Shown piece by piece: positions 1 through 7,218 of a DNA stretch of 13,883 bases. The stretch lies in the NCBI GenBank assembly GCA_024277605.1, contig JAJRUU010000282.1, positions 1 to 13,883 of the forward strand, read 5' to 3'. The notes beneath the pieces are model-generated. The model searched no databases, was not told where the DNA came from, and was given only the letters and a program-made list of their open reading frames with translations. Position 1 is the stretch's first letter, and the number at the start of each line of letters is the position of its first letter. Source of the stretch: a bacterium. GTDB taxonomy: Bacteria; SZUA-182; SZUA-191; JAJRXT01. A program made the translations under genes and the position numbers.

Positions 1-2
1 CA

Positions 3-125
3 ATTTTGCAAATTTTGAGCATCTCTTTATTCGAGAGACCTCATATTTATCAGCTACTTACGCAATGTGATTACCAAAAAGCTGAAACATCTGGTTGTAT
101 CCAGTTGAATTTATTCGATTATTAA
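3..125 (+). CDS. C-terminal end of an IS4-type DDE transposase (5' end outside the window)
   Basis: An open frame enters from the left edge and ends at TAA 123-125, giving about 40 residues that finish in Gln-Leu-Asn-Leu-Phe-Asp-Tyr. It opens with ILQILSISLFERP. From memory of the family, many IS4-type transposases with an N-terminal DUF4372 domain end in a 'LQILS...LFEK...' stretch followed by 'NQLxLFDF'. The match is to the tail only, since the catalytic DDE residues would lie outside the window. The bases just after the stop (126-140, ACCGGACAGTAGTGA) could be part of the right terminal inverted repeat of the element, but the left end is not visible to test this. The alternative is a random open frame, which the characteristic C-terminus makes less likely. 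Confidence 0.6.
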   Translation: MLQILSISLFERPHIYQLLTQCDYQKAETSGCIQLNLFDY

Positions 126-153
126 CCGGACAGTAGTGATACAGTAAAAAACT

Positions 154-1773
154 ATGAAATCTCCTAAAGTAGTGGCGTTGGGGTTGGATGGAGCCAGTTG
201 GAGTGCTTTAAATCCCTGGCTGGCTAAAGGCCGCCTGCCAAATATTAAGCGCATAATAGAGCACGGCTGCTCAGGCCCGCTTATGAGCATTATCCCGCCG
301 GTTACCTGTCCCGGCTGGCGCTGTTATTCCACTTCTAAGAATCCCGGTCAACTGGGAGTCTTCTGGTGGACCGGTTGGGACCGGGCAAAGGGTAAGTTGA
401 CTTTTCCCAATGCGCATTCCTTTAAGGGGATAGATTTCTGGGATTATCTGGGAGCCGCCGGTCACCGGGTAGCCATTATCAATATGCCCACCACCTATCC
501 TCCCCAGGCGGTAAACGGGGTTATGGTGTCCGGCTTCGGTGCGCCGCTGGATCGTGACCGAAGCGCCTTATATGAGCGGATTACTTATCCTGACACCTGG
601 TGGGAGGAAATACGAAAACGGTATGACTACCGTATAGACATGCGCTGGGTAGATACAAACGATAAATGGCATATGCTGGCCGAAATTGCCGATTTGATAA
701 CTATGCGCTTCAGGCTGCTGCTGGACCTGCTTAAGAGCGGCGAATACGGCTTTCTGCATATGACCATATTTTATATTAACACCTTGCAGCATTTTTATGG
801 GATGGATGAGGTGGTAGCCAAAGCTTGGGAGTTGATAGATAAGTTTATAGGGCGGCTGATGGATGTGGGTTGTTATTTAGTAATATTTTCGGATCACGGT
901 ATGATGAAGATAGAGCATAGCTTTATGATCAATAATTGGTTGATCGAGGAGGGCTATCTCAAGCTGAAAATGGATGCCGGTGATTTTATAAGCTTGCTCG
1001 ATTCGTGGGGAGTACAAAAGCTTGGCTGGCAGGAGAGGCATGTAACCGCTTTGGCACAGAAAATACTCCCCTGGCGCATAAAGGACAGAATTCCCGGTAT
1101 GTACCCCTTCCTAAAAACCAACATGATAGATCAGAAGGTTGATTGGCGCGCATCGACAGCAGTTTCATTGAGTCAGGGAGTTATTTATATAAACCGTAAG
1201 CTATTGGGTGAGAATTACGAAGGGGTGCGGAGTGAGCTGTGCCAGAAACTAATGCTGCTTCAGCTACCGGATAATGGAAAAAAGGTGATCGACGAGATTC
1301 ACTTACAAGAGGACGTGTATGAAGGCGAGTATATTGATCTGGCGCCGGATGTGGTTGCCATGCCGGCTGATGGTTTTGAAATGTATGGCGGAATCGGCGG
1401 GGGTACTTTCCAGGTGAGAGAGCGTGCCTGGAGCAGCGGCAATCATCCCGAAGGTATTTTTATGGCCTATGGTGAAGATATCGGCCATAAACAAAAAAGT
1501 GGCGGCCCGATTCAGACCAGTCTGTCTCAGGCCAGCCAGCCCCAGGCTAGCCTGCTGGATGTTGCGCCTACTATAATGCACATAATGGATGTACCCCTGG
1601 CAGAGGATATGCGAGGCCGGGTGTTACAGGAAATATTTACCCCGGAAAGCCGCCTAAGCAGCAAACAAATCAAGTATCAAGCCGCCTTACAAAAAGAAAA
1701 CGATACAACGTCTAAAAATACCGAAAACCAGCACCTGAGAAAAAGTTTAGCCGATCTGGGGTATTTACAGTAA
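154..1773 (+). CDS. Alkaline-phosphatase-superfamily phosphodiesterase/pyrophosphatase-like protein
   Basis: A 539-residue protein of the type I phosphodiesterase/nucleotide pyrophosphatase branch of the alkaline phosphatase superfamily (COG3379-like). Enzymes of this fold use two metal ions and a Thr or Ser nucleophile to hydrolyse phosphate or related esters. Visible landmarks are Asp12 in GLDGASW (metal ligand), Thr51 in PPVTCPGW (nucleophile), His213 in LQHFYG, Asp247-His248 in FSDHGM, and His431 in GNHPEGIFMAYG. The protein ends in the 'LADLGYL' tail common in this family. Asn209 occupies the position where the family normally has a metal-binding Asp, four residues before His213. No signal peptide is evident, so a cytoplasmic location is likely. 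TAA at 145-147 makes ATG 154 the first available start, yet no Shine-Dalgarno sequence precedes it. The transposase stop lies only 28 bases upstream, so the native leader may have been lost. The physiological substrate is unknown. Confidence 0.85.
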   Translation: MKSPKVVALGLDGASWSALNPWLAKGRLPNIKRIIEHGCSGPLMSIIPPVTCPGWRCYSTSKNPGQLGVFWWTGWDRAKGKLTFPNAHSFKGIDFWDYLGAAGHRVAIINMPTTYPPQAVNGVMVSGFGAPLDRDRSALYERITYPDTWWEEIRKRYDYRIDMRWVDTNDKWHMLAEIADLITMRFRLLLDLLKSGEYGFLHMTIFYINTLQHFYGMDEVVAKAWELIDKFIGRLMDVGCYLVIFSDHGMMKIEHSFMINNWLIEEGYLKLKMDAGDFISLLDSWGVQKLGWQERHVTALAQKILPWRIKDRIPGMYPFLKTNMIDQKVDWRASTAVSLSQGVIYINRKLLGENYEGVRSELCQKLMLLQLPDNGKKVIDEIHLQEDVYEGEYIDLAPDVVAMPADGFEMYGGIGGGTFQVRERAWSSGNHPEGIFMAYGEDIGHKQKSGGPIQTSLSQASQPQASLLDVAPTIMHIMDVPLAEDMRGRVLQEIFTPESRLSSKQIKYQAALQKENDTTSKNTENQHLRKSLADLGYLQ

Positions 1774-1797
1774 GGGGAAAGTCACGCTTTCAAATTC

Positions 1798-1832
1798 AAA
1801 AAAGGGGCATAGCCCCTAGGGGCTATGCCCCT
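1798..1832 (-). terminator. Intrinsic terminator of the asmA-like gene (perfect palindrome)
   Basis: Bases 1803-1832 form a perfect 30-base palindrome whose half is AGGGGCATAGCCCCT. Read on the minus strand it is followed by six T residues (complement of 1798-1803), the form of a Rho-independent terminator. The stop codon of the minus-strand gene (1823-1825) sits inside the hairpin. On the plus strand the stem lies 30 bases after the phosphodiesterase stop but lacks a T run, so it would terminate that gene less efficiently. Confidence 0.8.
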
Positions 1833-4800
1833 CCTTGGTCGGAGAATATAGTAAACGGCAGGCTGAGCGTACGCTTTATAATGCCGAATATGGTTTCGCC
1901 CAGAGAACTAATGGGTTTGGCGGTGATTACTGGTGCATCCATATTGCCGGTTACGGTGAAGTAGGTATCTAAAACCCCTCGTTTTTCTCCCTTTAGGATT
2001 TTTCCGACAAGCGGTATCCTGGACACGAAATCATCCAGCGCCTGCAACGGCTGGACATATACCTTCAGCTCAAGCTGCTTTTTACCCATATCGATTTGCC
2101 CCAGGGTTACTATTTTCCAGGCATCGCTGGACAATATCAGGTCTTCGGTAGTAGCCACCCCATTTATAATTATAAACTTCCCCTCGATGCTTTGGTAAGG
2201 AAAACCCTCGGTTTCGAAATCCGGTGTCTTGCCACTTAATAGGAGCCTGGGGCTAATCATGGAGAATATTTTGGCCAGCACACCATATCGTTTAATTACG
2301 CCATCAGTCAGTCGCAGCTTTACAATACCATTCATCCCGGCGAAGTTATTTTCCGCTTCTCCGGTATTAGATAATTGTCCGATGGCCCTGACCTTTCCGC
2401 TTATAACGCCTTTTTCGGGTTGTAATTCTTTGGCCAGTTGAGATACATCCAGTCCTTCAGCGGTAAAGCTTAAATCGTATCGGGGCGGGGCAGGGGGCAG
2501 CACCAGTGCCAGCGCCAGCTTTCCCTTAAGCAGTAGGTTTCCCTGGTAGATATTGAGCGAGAGGGAATCGATCAGCAGTTGAGAGCTTCTAATTCCAGCC
2601 TGGCCTGTAACATTAGAGAACTTGAGCTTTTTATAGAAGCCCTGCCCGGCCTGGATGGACAGCCCCAGGGCAGAATCTTTGAAATCAGTTAATTTGAGGT
2701 TGAGGTTTGACAGTTGATAAGCGGGGTCTTCTCCGGTAATCAGGGCATCATAAACCTGGGCTTCCCCCTGAAGCTTAAGTTGGGAGGAATCCTTTAGCGG
2801 GCCGTCAAGTTCCAGGTCCAGGTTCAAATAACCACGGGCATCCTTTATCTTACCGGGTAGTAAATTGGCGTATAAAGGGATTATGTGGTCGAAATTCATC
2901 TGCTCACCAGTTATTTTGAGTTTTGAATCAAGAGACTCAAAGTCCTTTATACGGCCGCTAAGCTTAGCAAGAGAAGAGTCCAGGGCAATGAGTAACTTCT
3001 CAATCTGTAAGCTCCCCGTATCTTCGAGCGTTCCCTGGAAAGTAACAACGTTTTTTAACCCGCGGGGTTTGTGCAGCCAATCTTTGTAGGAATAGGCTGT
3101 CTGGGTCAGCTCCGTTTCTGCGTTTATTTTAAGTCCGCCGGGTGTACTTGAGATGTCAAAATGAAGCGGGCTTTCCCCTTCCAGCTTAATCGGATATTTT
3201 TCCAATTGAAGCCAGCCTTGCTGAATACTAGTTTTGCCGTTTATATTTATCTCTTCGGGGGAGGCTGCCGCAGGGGAAATCCTGATATCGGCATTAATCA
3301 GACCACTTGATTGGGGAGTAAATAAGTCGGGGATAATCTGCCTTAGATCCTGAATATCAAATTGCCGGGTTTGTATGTCCAGCTTTAACGGTTTTATTTT
3401 CTCCAGGTTTACAAGCAGCTGTGATTCATTTAAATGGTAAGTGATTCTTTGTAAGTCAAAGTTTTTCCAGTTATGCAACTGGGCGTCAAAATCGAGGGAG
3501 TTCTGAAGCTCGGTTTCCTTTTTCAGCCAGGAACCATAGGTATATGAGTTCCGGGTCAGATCGAGTTTGCCCTTCAGGGTTAATTTCTGGCTGTTTCCGT
3601 TGGCCTGTAATTGCAAAATTATAGGCTCAGGGATATTGATTTTTTCAGTGATCTTTGCGGGCAGGTTTTCTTTAATTAAACTATCGTTCCAGGCGAGGGT
3701 CGAGGTTGAATGTATTTCAAATTGAGGAGCCGAGTACAGATTCGATATTTGGCTGTCATATATTTTAATGTGCTTAGCGCCTAAATTCGCATTAAGCGTA
3801 TCAAAGCTCAGTATTCCATCCCGTAAGTCGACTGACCCGGTGACATCTCTAAAGCTGTAACCTTGATTACCCAGTACCAGACTAAGCCCGTTAAAGTTAG
3901 CTGATGCAGAAAGCAGACCATAGTTTTCCGGCTTTTTTATTTCTTTTAGCCGCCGGATTTCCCCATCCAGGCCCACTGATAGGTTTTCAATTGTTCCATG
4001 GTGTACCGAATTTTTTATAAAATCAGCTGCTTTATCCGGGATTACTTCATAGGTAATATATCGTTTGCCATATTCAAAACTAAATGGTGAAAAGGCGGTC
4101 TGGAGTTTGATGCTGCGTTTGGGAGATAAAAGGTTGGCTAAAAGAAGTTCCCCGGTGATGTTGAACTGGCCACAGTCTAAATCTATGGAATTTATCAACA
4201 AGTCTAAGCGATTGTTTTTCAGGGTCAACTTTATTTTGCATTTACCGGCACGCACCGGCACCGGCTTGGCATATAGATAGTTATAAGTTAAGCGGGCTGC
4301 CCTTAAAGCAACCTTGGCATCCAATGTGAAATCGTTGCTCAGATTACCCCGATAATCAAGCTCCATATTGGCTAGACCGGCTAAATAGTCCCAGGGTAAA
4401 TATTTTTTATAATAAGCATTTAGAGCAGTTACGTCCCAGTTCTTTATTTTAGCCTGGGCGGTTAGCTTTATATGAGATAGATCGAGCATGTTTTTATCCA
4501 AGCCGATAACCCGGGCGGATAATTCTATGTGGCTGGTTTTGTTTTTTTTACGTTTAAGTTCAGCATCCAGTGTCAGCTCAAACGGCTGGCCCAGTTCAAA
4601 ATTATTTATGCTGAGGTTCAATTCCTTAATGTTGGTGGGCAGCCCTCTATCGTTAACAGTCTTATCCAGTAGCCTGCCCGATCCTTTGCGGATCAGAATT
4701 TTATCGATTGACAGGCGGGACAGTTTCCACTTTTCTTCCACTTTTTCTGCTTCCGTTGGGGGGGCAACTATCAGGGTGGGAAAGTTGAATTTTCCTTTAG

Positions 4801-5170
4801 AATCCCGTTCCAGGTTGATTTGGGGGTATTCAAGGATTATCTTTCTGATAGCCACTTCTTTTTTGAGTAATGGCAGGGGTTTAAACTTAAGCAGCATATC
4901 TTTTGCGGAGATAAAATCTCCTTCTTCACTGGCATCTCCAATCCTGACCCCGACGCAGCGGATACCTATTCCATTTATAAGATGCAGTTGTATTTGCTCA
5001 ATCGATACCCGGCGGTTCAACAACTCTTCGGCTTTTGTTTCAATAAATCCTTTGTAGTTGTTAATATCAACCAGATACGGCAAAAAAATAGTAGCTGCCA
5101 GCGCCAGTGACAAGAGAATGGCCAGGCTTATCAGAAAGAATTTTCTTTTTTTGTGCGGTGTTTTGTTCAT
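1823..5170 (-). CDS. AsmA-like inner-membrane protein with a long periplasmic beta-groove
   Basis: A 1115-residue protein with a basic N-terminus (KKRK), one membrane segment at about residues 11-33, then a long periplasmic region rich in alternating hydrophobic beta strands. The first 130 residues have the AsmA pattern (PYLVDINNYK near 31-40, then the 'INLERDSKGKFNFP' element). The last 230 residues form the AsmA C-terminal domain, with 'GMNGIVKLRLTDGVIKRYG', 'IEGKFIIINGVATTEDL' and an amphipathic C-terminal helix. AsmA/TamB/YhdP-family proteins are thought to carry phospholipids between inner and outer membrane, so the gene argues for a diderm cell. Residues near 540 and 690 show a repeated module (LTRNSYTYGSWL and LTQTAYSYKDWL), consistent with a repeating groove. 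The ATG is preceded on the minus strand by GAAGGAGAT (complement of 5183-5191), a good Shine-Dalgarno sequence but about 14 bases away, longer than usual. It converges with the phosphodiesterase gene, so no operon partner is visible. Confidence 0.85.
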   Translation of the reverse strand: MNKTPHKKRKFFLISLAILLSLALAATIFLPYLVDINNYKGFIETKAEELLNRRVSIEQIQLHLINGIGIRCVGVRIGDASEEGDFISAKDMLLKFKPLPLLKKEVAIRKIILEYPQINLERDSKGKFNFPTLIVAPPTEAEKVEEKWKLSRLSIDKILIRKGSGRLLDKTVNDRGLPTNIKELNLSINNFELGQPFELTLDAELKRKKNKTSHIELSARVIGLDKNMLDLSHIKLTAQAKIKNWDVTALNAYYKKYLPWDYLAGLANMELDYRGNLSNDFTLDAKVALRAARLTYNYLYAKPVPVRAGKCKIKLTLKNNRLDLLINSIDLDCGQFNITGELLLANLLSPKRSIKLQTAFSPFSFEYGKRYITYEVIPDKAADFIKNSVHHGTIENLSVGLDGEIRRLKEIKKPENYGLLSASANFNGLSLVLGNQGYSFRDVTGSVDLRDGILSFDTLNANLGAKHIKIYDSQISNLYSAPQFEIHSTSTLAWNDSLIKENLPAKITEKINIPEPIILQLQANGNSQKLTLKGKLDLTRNSYTYGSWLKKETELQNSLDFDAQLHNWKNFDLQRITYHLNESQLLVNLEKIKPLKLDIQTRQFDIQDLRQIIPDLFTPQSSGLINADIRISPAAASPEEININGKTSIQQGWLQLEKYPIKLEGESPLHFDISSTPGGLKINAETELTQTAYSYKDWLHKPRGLKNVVTFQGTLEDTGSLQIEKLLIALDSSLAKLSGRIKDFESLDSKLKITGEQMNFDHIIPLYANLLPGKIKDARGYLNLDLELDGPLKDSSQLKLQGEAQVYDALITGEDPAYQLSNLNLKLTDFKDSALGLSIQAGQGFYKKLKFSNVTGQAGIRSSQLLIDSLSLNIYQGNLLLKGKLALALVLPPAPPRYDLSFTAEGLDVSQLAKELQPEKGVISGKVRAIGQLSNTGEAENNFAGMNGIVKLRLTDGVIKRYGVLAKIFSMISPRLLLSGKTPDFETEGFPYQSIEGKFIIINGVATTEDLILSSDAWKIVTLGQIDMGKKQLELKVYVQPLQALDDFVSRIPLVGKILKGEKRGVLDTYFTVTGNMDAPVITAKPISSLGETIFGIIKRTLSLPFTIFSDQGGA

Positions 5171-5204
5171 TTTAGTATTTGAATCTCCTTCAAGTTGCTA
5201 ACTT

Positions 5205-5210
5205 ATTATA
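5205..5210 (-). promoter_or_regulatory. Possible -10 element of the asmA-like gene
   Basis: On the minus strand a perfect TATAAT lies 35 bases upstream of the ATG at 5170, with the Shine-Dalgarno sequence between them. No convincing -35 hexamer is found 16-18 bases further upstream, and there is no extended TGn motif. The site is therefore supported by the -10 match and its position only. Confidence 0.35.
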
Positions 5211-5321
5211 CACTATTTGATGCAGGATTTCCCAGCTGATCTATCCTGCCAGAATATTTAGGTTATTGTCATCCGGCAGACGATAGCTGGTTGTATTTCG
5301 AGGTTACTGGCTGGATAACGA

Positions 5322-5382
5322 TTTGACTCAAGCCAAAAACCCGACTTGTCGGGATAAAAGATAATTTGACGCAAATCAAAAA
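5322..5382 (+). repeat. Pair of 18-base direct repeats flanking a hairpin, overlapping the hicBA promoter
   Basis: TTTGACTCAAGCCAAAAA (5322-5339) and TTTGACGCAAATCAAAAA (5365-5382) match at 15 of 18 positions, with starts 43 bases apart, about four helical turns. The second copy overlaps the -35 hexamer of the putative promoter and contains a small inverted repeat (TTTGA, six bases, TCAAA). This layout suits an operator pair, for example for autoregulation by the HicAB complex. However, this HicB lacks a visible DNA-binding domain, so the regulator is unknown. Confidence 0.4.
5335..5353 (-). terminator. Short hairpin with T run on the minus strand
   Basis: CCCGAC and GTCGGG (5340-5353) pair around a two-base TT loop. 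On the minus strand the stem is followed by five T residues (complement of 5335-5339), resembling a weak intrinsic terminator that would stop leftward transcription before the asmA-like gene. No gene that would need it is visible to its right on the minus strand. It may be a relic or simply part of the operator-like region between the two direct repeats. Confidence 0.35.
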
Positions 5383-5394
5383 ATAGTATACAAT
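5366..5394 (+). promoter_or_regulatory. Sigma70-type promoter upstream of the hicBA region
   Basis: TTGACG (5366-5371) and TACAAT (5389-5394) are separated by exactly 17 bases in an AT-rich stretch. Each hexamer matches the consensus at five of six positions. Transcription would start near 5401 and give a leader of nearly 200 bases before the hicB ATG. It is the best promoter-like sequence in the window. Confidence 0.6.
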
Positions 5395-5596
5395 TTTCTT
5401 TCATATTCCAAGCAGGTGGGCTAAAAAAACAACAGGGAGATGCTAAATTAAACGGACATATTTAGTAGTAGTAGGGGGTTTTAGTATTAAACCTGGAATT
5501 TGGCACAGTATTTAATGCTAACCGTGCGAGTGCCGACGCTCATCCGCACAAGGAGGCAGCGGCGCTTTTTAATGGTGCTTAGATTAAGTAGACAGC
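5395..5596 (+). other. Long leader of the hicBA region with a short coding-like frame
   Basis: The leader contains AT-rich sequence followed by a GC-rich block (about 5523-5567). One frame, 5475-5579 with TAG at 5580-5582, reads like protein over its second half (EFGTVFNANRASADAHPH, then KEAAALFNGA). It has no clear start codon and I do not recognise it. It may be the remnant of a lost gene's 3' end. Bases 5523-5549 can also fold (GTGCG with CGCAC). An AGGAGG at 5551-5556 is followed at 5572 by an ATG that opens only a 12-codon frame. No known riboswitch signature was recognised. Confidence 0.3.
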
Positions 5597-5797
5597 ATGA
5601 GATTTAATGTGGCAATTGAGCAGGATGAGGCAGGATATTATGTAGCTGAGGTTCCCGCTATTCCGGGCTGTCTTTCGCAAGGGAAAACCCATAAAGAGGC
5701 CATTGCCAATATTAAGGAAGCTATCGAGGGATGGCTTGAGGTGATGGAAGCAAAACAGTCTTATGACCCTGCACGGCCGGTTGAAGTTTTCGTGTAA
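5597..5797 (+). CDS. hicB: HicB-family antitoxin (short form)
   Basis: A 66-residue protein with the HicB partial RNase-H-like fold: an N-terminal strand (MRFNVAIEQDEAGYYVAEVP), then IPGCLSQGKTHKEAIANI and the helix IKEAIEGWLEVME. HicB binds and neutralises the HicA mRNA interferase. This is the short form, with no C-terminal helix-turn-helix or ribbon-helix-helix domain, so self-repression of the operon is not obvious from this protein alone. Nothing resembling a Shine-Dalgarno sequence precedes the ATG at 5597. The upstream frame is closed nearby, so this start is the natural one. The gene order is hicB then hicA, and the hicB stop codon TAA overlaps an ATG (TAATGA, 5795-5800) that appears to be the ancestral hicA start. 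Confidence 0.85.
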   Translation: MRFNVAIEQDEAGYYVAEVPAIPGCLSQGKTHKEAIANIKEAIEGWLEVMEAKQSYDPARPVEVFV

Positions 5798-6019
5798 TGA
5801 GTATAAATATAAAACTCTTACTCAGGGGCACAAGCGGTGCGGAAGTTTCAAAAAGCGGGATGGGCTATTGTTCGTCAAAAAGGCTCCCATGTGATGCTGA
5901 CAAAACCTGATTATCAATGGACATTATCTATACCTCAACACAATGAACTCGGCCCCGGCGTACTGCGCAAACTGATACGCCAAGCCGATATCACTATAGA
6001 GAAATTCAATAGACTGTAG
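5797..6019 (+). pseudogene. hicA: HicA-family mRNA interferase toxin, 5' frameshifted
   Basis: HicA toxins are small double-stranded-RNA-binding-like ribonucleases whose catalytic His lies in a G-S-H motif. That motif is present in the 5837-6019 frame (VRQKGSHVMLTKP), followed by LSIPQHNELGPGVLRKLIRQ. The expected N-terminal helix also reads in this frame upstream of the only possible start, GTG 5837: SGAQAVRKFQKAGW, from 5822. A TAA at 5810-5812 closes that frame just upstream. The natural start, ATG 5797, overlaps the hicB stop and reads MSINIKLL in the other frame. Joining the two frames by removing one base near 5815-5824 gives an ungapped HicA of normal length. I infer a one-base insertion (or two-base deletion). 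Initiation at GTG 5837, with AGGGG eight bases upstream, would give a 60-residue product lacking half of helix 1. A sequencing error or programmed +1 frameshift are the alternatives. Confidence 0.7.
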
Positions 6020-6046
6020 TAATTATAACAAATACGGAGGCAAACC

Positions 6047-7108
6047 ATGTTACAGGACAAAATGACGCCTAAAGAGCGGATGATGGGGCTGATTCAAAAA
6101 AAGCCGATTGACCGGGTGCCGGTGATTCCATTTTCCAAGGGGTATTCAGCCAGGGTGTCCGGGATGAGCCGCGGTGATTTTTACCGCTATCCGGAGAAAG
6201 CGGTAGAGGCGGATGCTAAGTTAAAAAAACGTCATCCGGGCTTGGATGGCGGGCCGTCTTATGGTTGGGCTGATTACGGGGCCTGGGATTTAGGCGGGGA
6301 GATAAAATTTCCTTTTAGTGATGAATCGCAAACTCCCCAGGTAATGAAAACACCGATAGAATCACCCGGAGAAGTAAGACAGCTTGCTGTCCCCAACCCG
6401 CGCGGTAACGGTATTATGCAGCTGGCGTTTGAATTCAGTCAAATTATGCGCCAAAAAGGTGGGCGGGCTATGGTCTATCTGGTTTCACCCGGTAACTGCG
6501 CCGCCTCCATTATTGGCAAAAAGGATATGCTCAAGTGGATTATAAAGCATCCTCAGGAATTACATGAGGTGTTGCGTAAGTCTACCGATTACCTTAAGGC
6601 CGCCACTGACTGGTCGGTGGAGGAGTTCGGGGCGGAAAACTGCACTGTGTACTTGGGCTATCCGATTGAATCCAACCAGCTTATTTCACCAAAGCACTTT
6701 AAGGATTTCTTCCATCCATATACCAAGGAGTTGCATGAACATTTAATTGCCCGGGGGATTAAATCGTGCATTGAGCATATATGCGGTGATCATCGAGGTA
6801 ATTTGCAGCATTGGAGCGATATACCCATCCCCCCCCGCTCTATTATTACTATCGGTAACAGTATGAGTTTAAAAGATACCGCCGGTTTTTTTGGGCCGGA
6901 TTATATCATTGCCGGAAACGTCTCCACTGAAATTCTGGCAGCCGGTACACCTGGCGAAGTAAAACAGGAGTGCAAACGCTGTATAGAGGAAGGCAAACAC
7001 CTCCCCGGAGGATTTGTGCTGATGCCGGCCTGTAACTTGCCGACAGTCACTCCGCCGGAGAGTGTGGATGCCATGCTGGAAGCTGCCCGGGAATTTGGGG
7101 CATATTAG
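6047..7108 (+). CDS. Uroporphyrinogen-decarboxylase-family cobalamin-dependent methyltransferase (MtaA/CmuA-like)
   Basis: A 353-residue protein of the UROD superfamily. It begins with the family motif MTPKERMMGLIQKKPIDRVPVIP and carries a zinc-site pattern: His244-x-Cys246 in IEHICGD and Cys329 in MPACNLP. That HxC...C triad is typical of MtaA/MtbA/CmuA methyltransferases, which move methyl groups between a corrinoid protein and a thiol or pterin. True heme-pathway HemE lacks it. It has a strong Shine-Dalgarno sequence (GGAGG 6036-6040, six bases from the ATG). A corrinoid-protein gene follows, which supports a methyl-transfer role. The partner methyltransferase that would define the methyl donor (an MtaB, MttB or O-demethylase type) is not in this window. 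Coenzyme M dependence cannot be assumed, since bacteria often use tetrahydrofolate instead. A B12-biosynthesis role is unlikely. Confidence 0.85.
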   Translation: MLQDKMTPKERMMGLIQKKPIDRVPVIPFSKGYSARVSGMSRGDFYRYPEKAVEADAKLKKRHPGLDGGPSYGWADYGAWDLGGEIKFPFSDESQTPQVMKTPIESPGEVRQLAVPNPRGNGIMQLAFEFSQIMRQKGGRAMVYLVSPGNCAASIIGKKDMLKWIIKHPQELHEVLRKSTDYLKAATDWSVEEFGAENCTVYLGYPIESNQLISPKHFKDFFHPYTKELHEHLIARGIKSCIEHICGDHRGNLQHWSDIPIPPRSIITIGNSMSLKDTAGFFGPDYIIAGNVSTEILAAGTPGEVKQECKRCIEEGKHLPGGFVLMPACNLPTVTPPESVDAMLEAAREFGAY

Positions 7109-7127
7109 GAAAAAATTCCAAGTGTCA

Positions 7128-7201
7128 GAAATTTTGTCATTTGAGTCTGGGTCATTGACCCTTTGTCATTCATTTGACATTTGAGCTTTGGCATTTGTCA
7201 T
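7128..7201 (+). repeat. Degenerate TTTGTCATTTGA-type repeat tract
   Basis: The gap between the methyltransferase and corrinoid genes consists largely of variants of one word: TTTGTCATTTGAG, TTTGTCATTCATTTGACATT, TTTGGCATTTGTCAT. The words occur in both orientations of the TGTCA/TGACA core. A short hairpin, GGGTC-ATT-GACCC (7149-7161), lies inside. The tract has no coding potential. Such slippage-like intergenic tracts occur in several anaerobic genomes, and no function can be assigned. Confidence 0.5.
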
Positions 7202-7218
7202 CTCATCTGGAGAGATAT

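Noticed and set aside
4488..5057. A 189-codon plus-strand frame opposite the asmA-like gene
   Set aside because: It is antisense to a well-supported coding region, its translation resembles no known protein, and it has no ribosome site of its own.
5501..5520. Sigma54-like promoter (TTGGCAC followed by ATGC)
   Set aside because: The spacing between the GG and GC elements is 13 bases rather than the required 10.
5395..5596. Riboswitch, especially for cobalamin given the corrinoid genes downstream
   Set aside because: No B12-box or other known aptamer signature was found, and the hicBA genes lie between this leader and the corrinoid genes.
6047..7108. Heme-pathway uroporphyrinogen decarboxylase (hemE)
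   Set aside because: The His-x-Cys...Cys zinc site and the adjacent corrinoid protein fit the methyltransferase branch of the family.
7174..7218. Upstream in-frame ATG for the corrinoid gene
   Set aside because: The added 15 residues are translated repeat tract, and the ribosome site GGAGAG points to ATG 7219.
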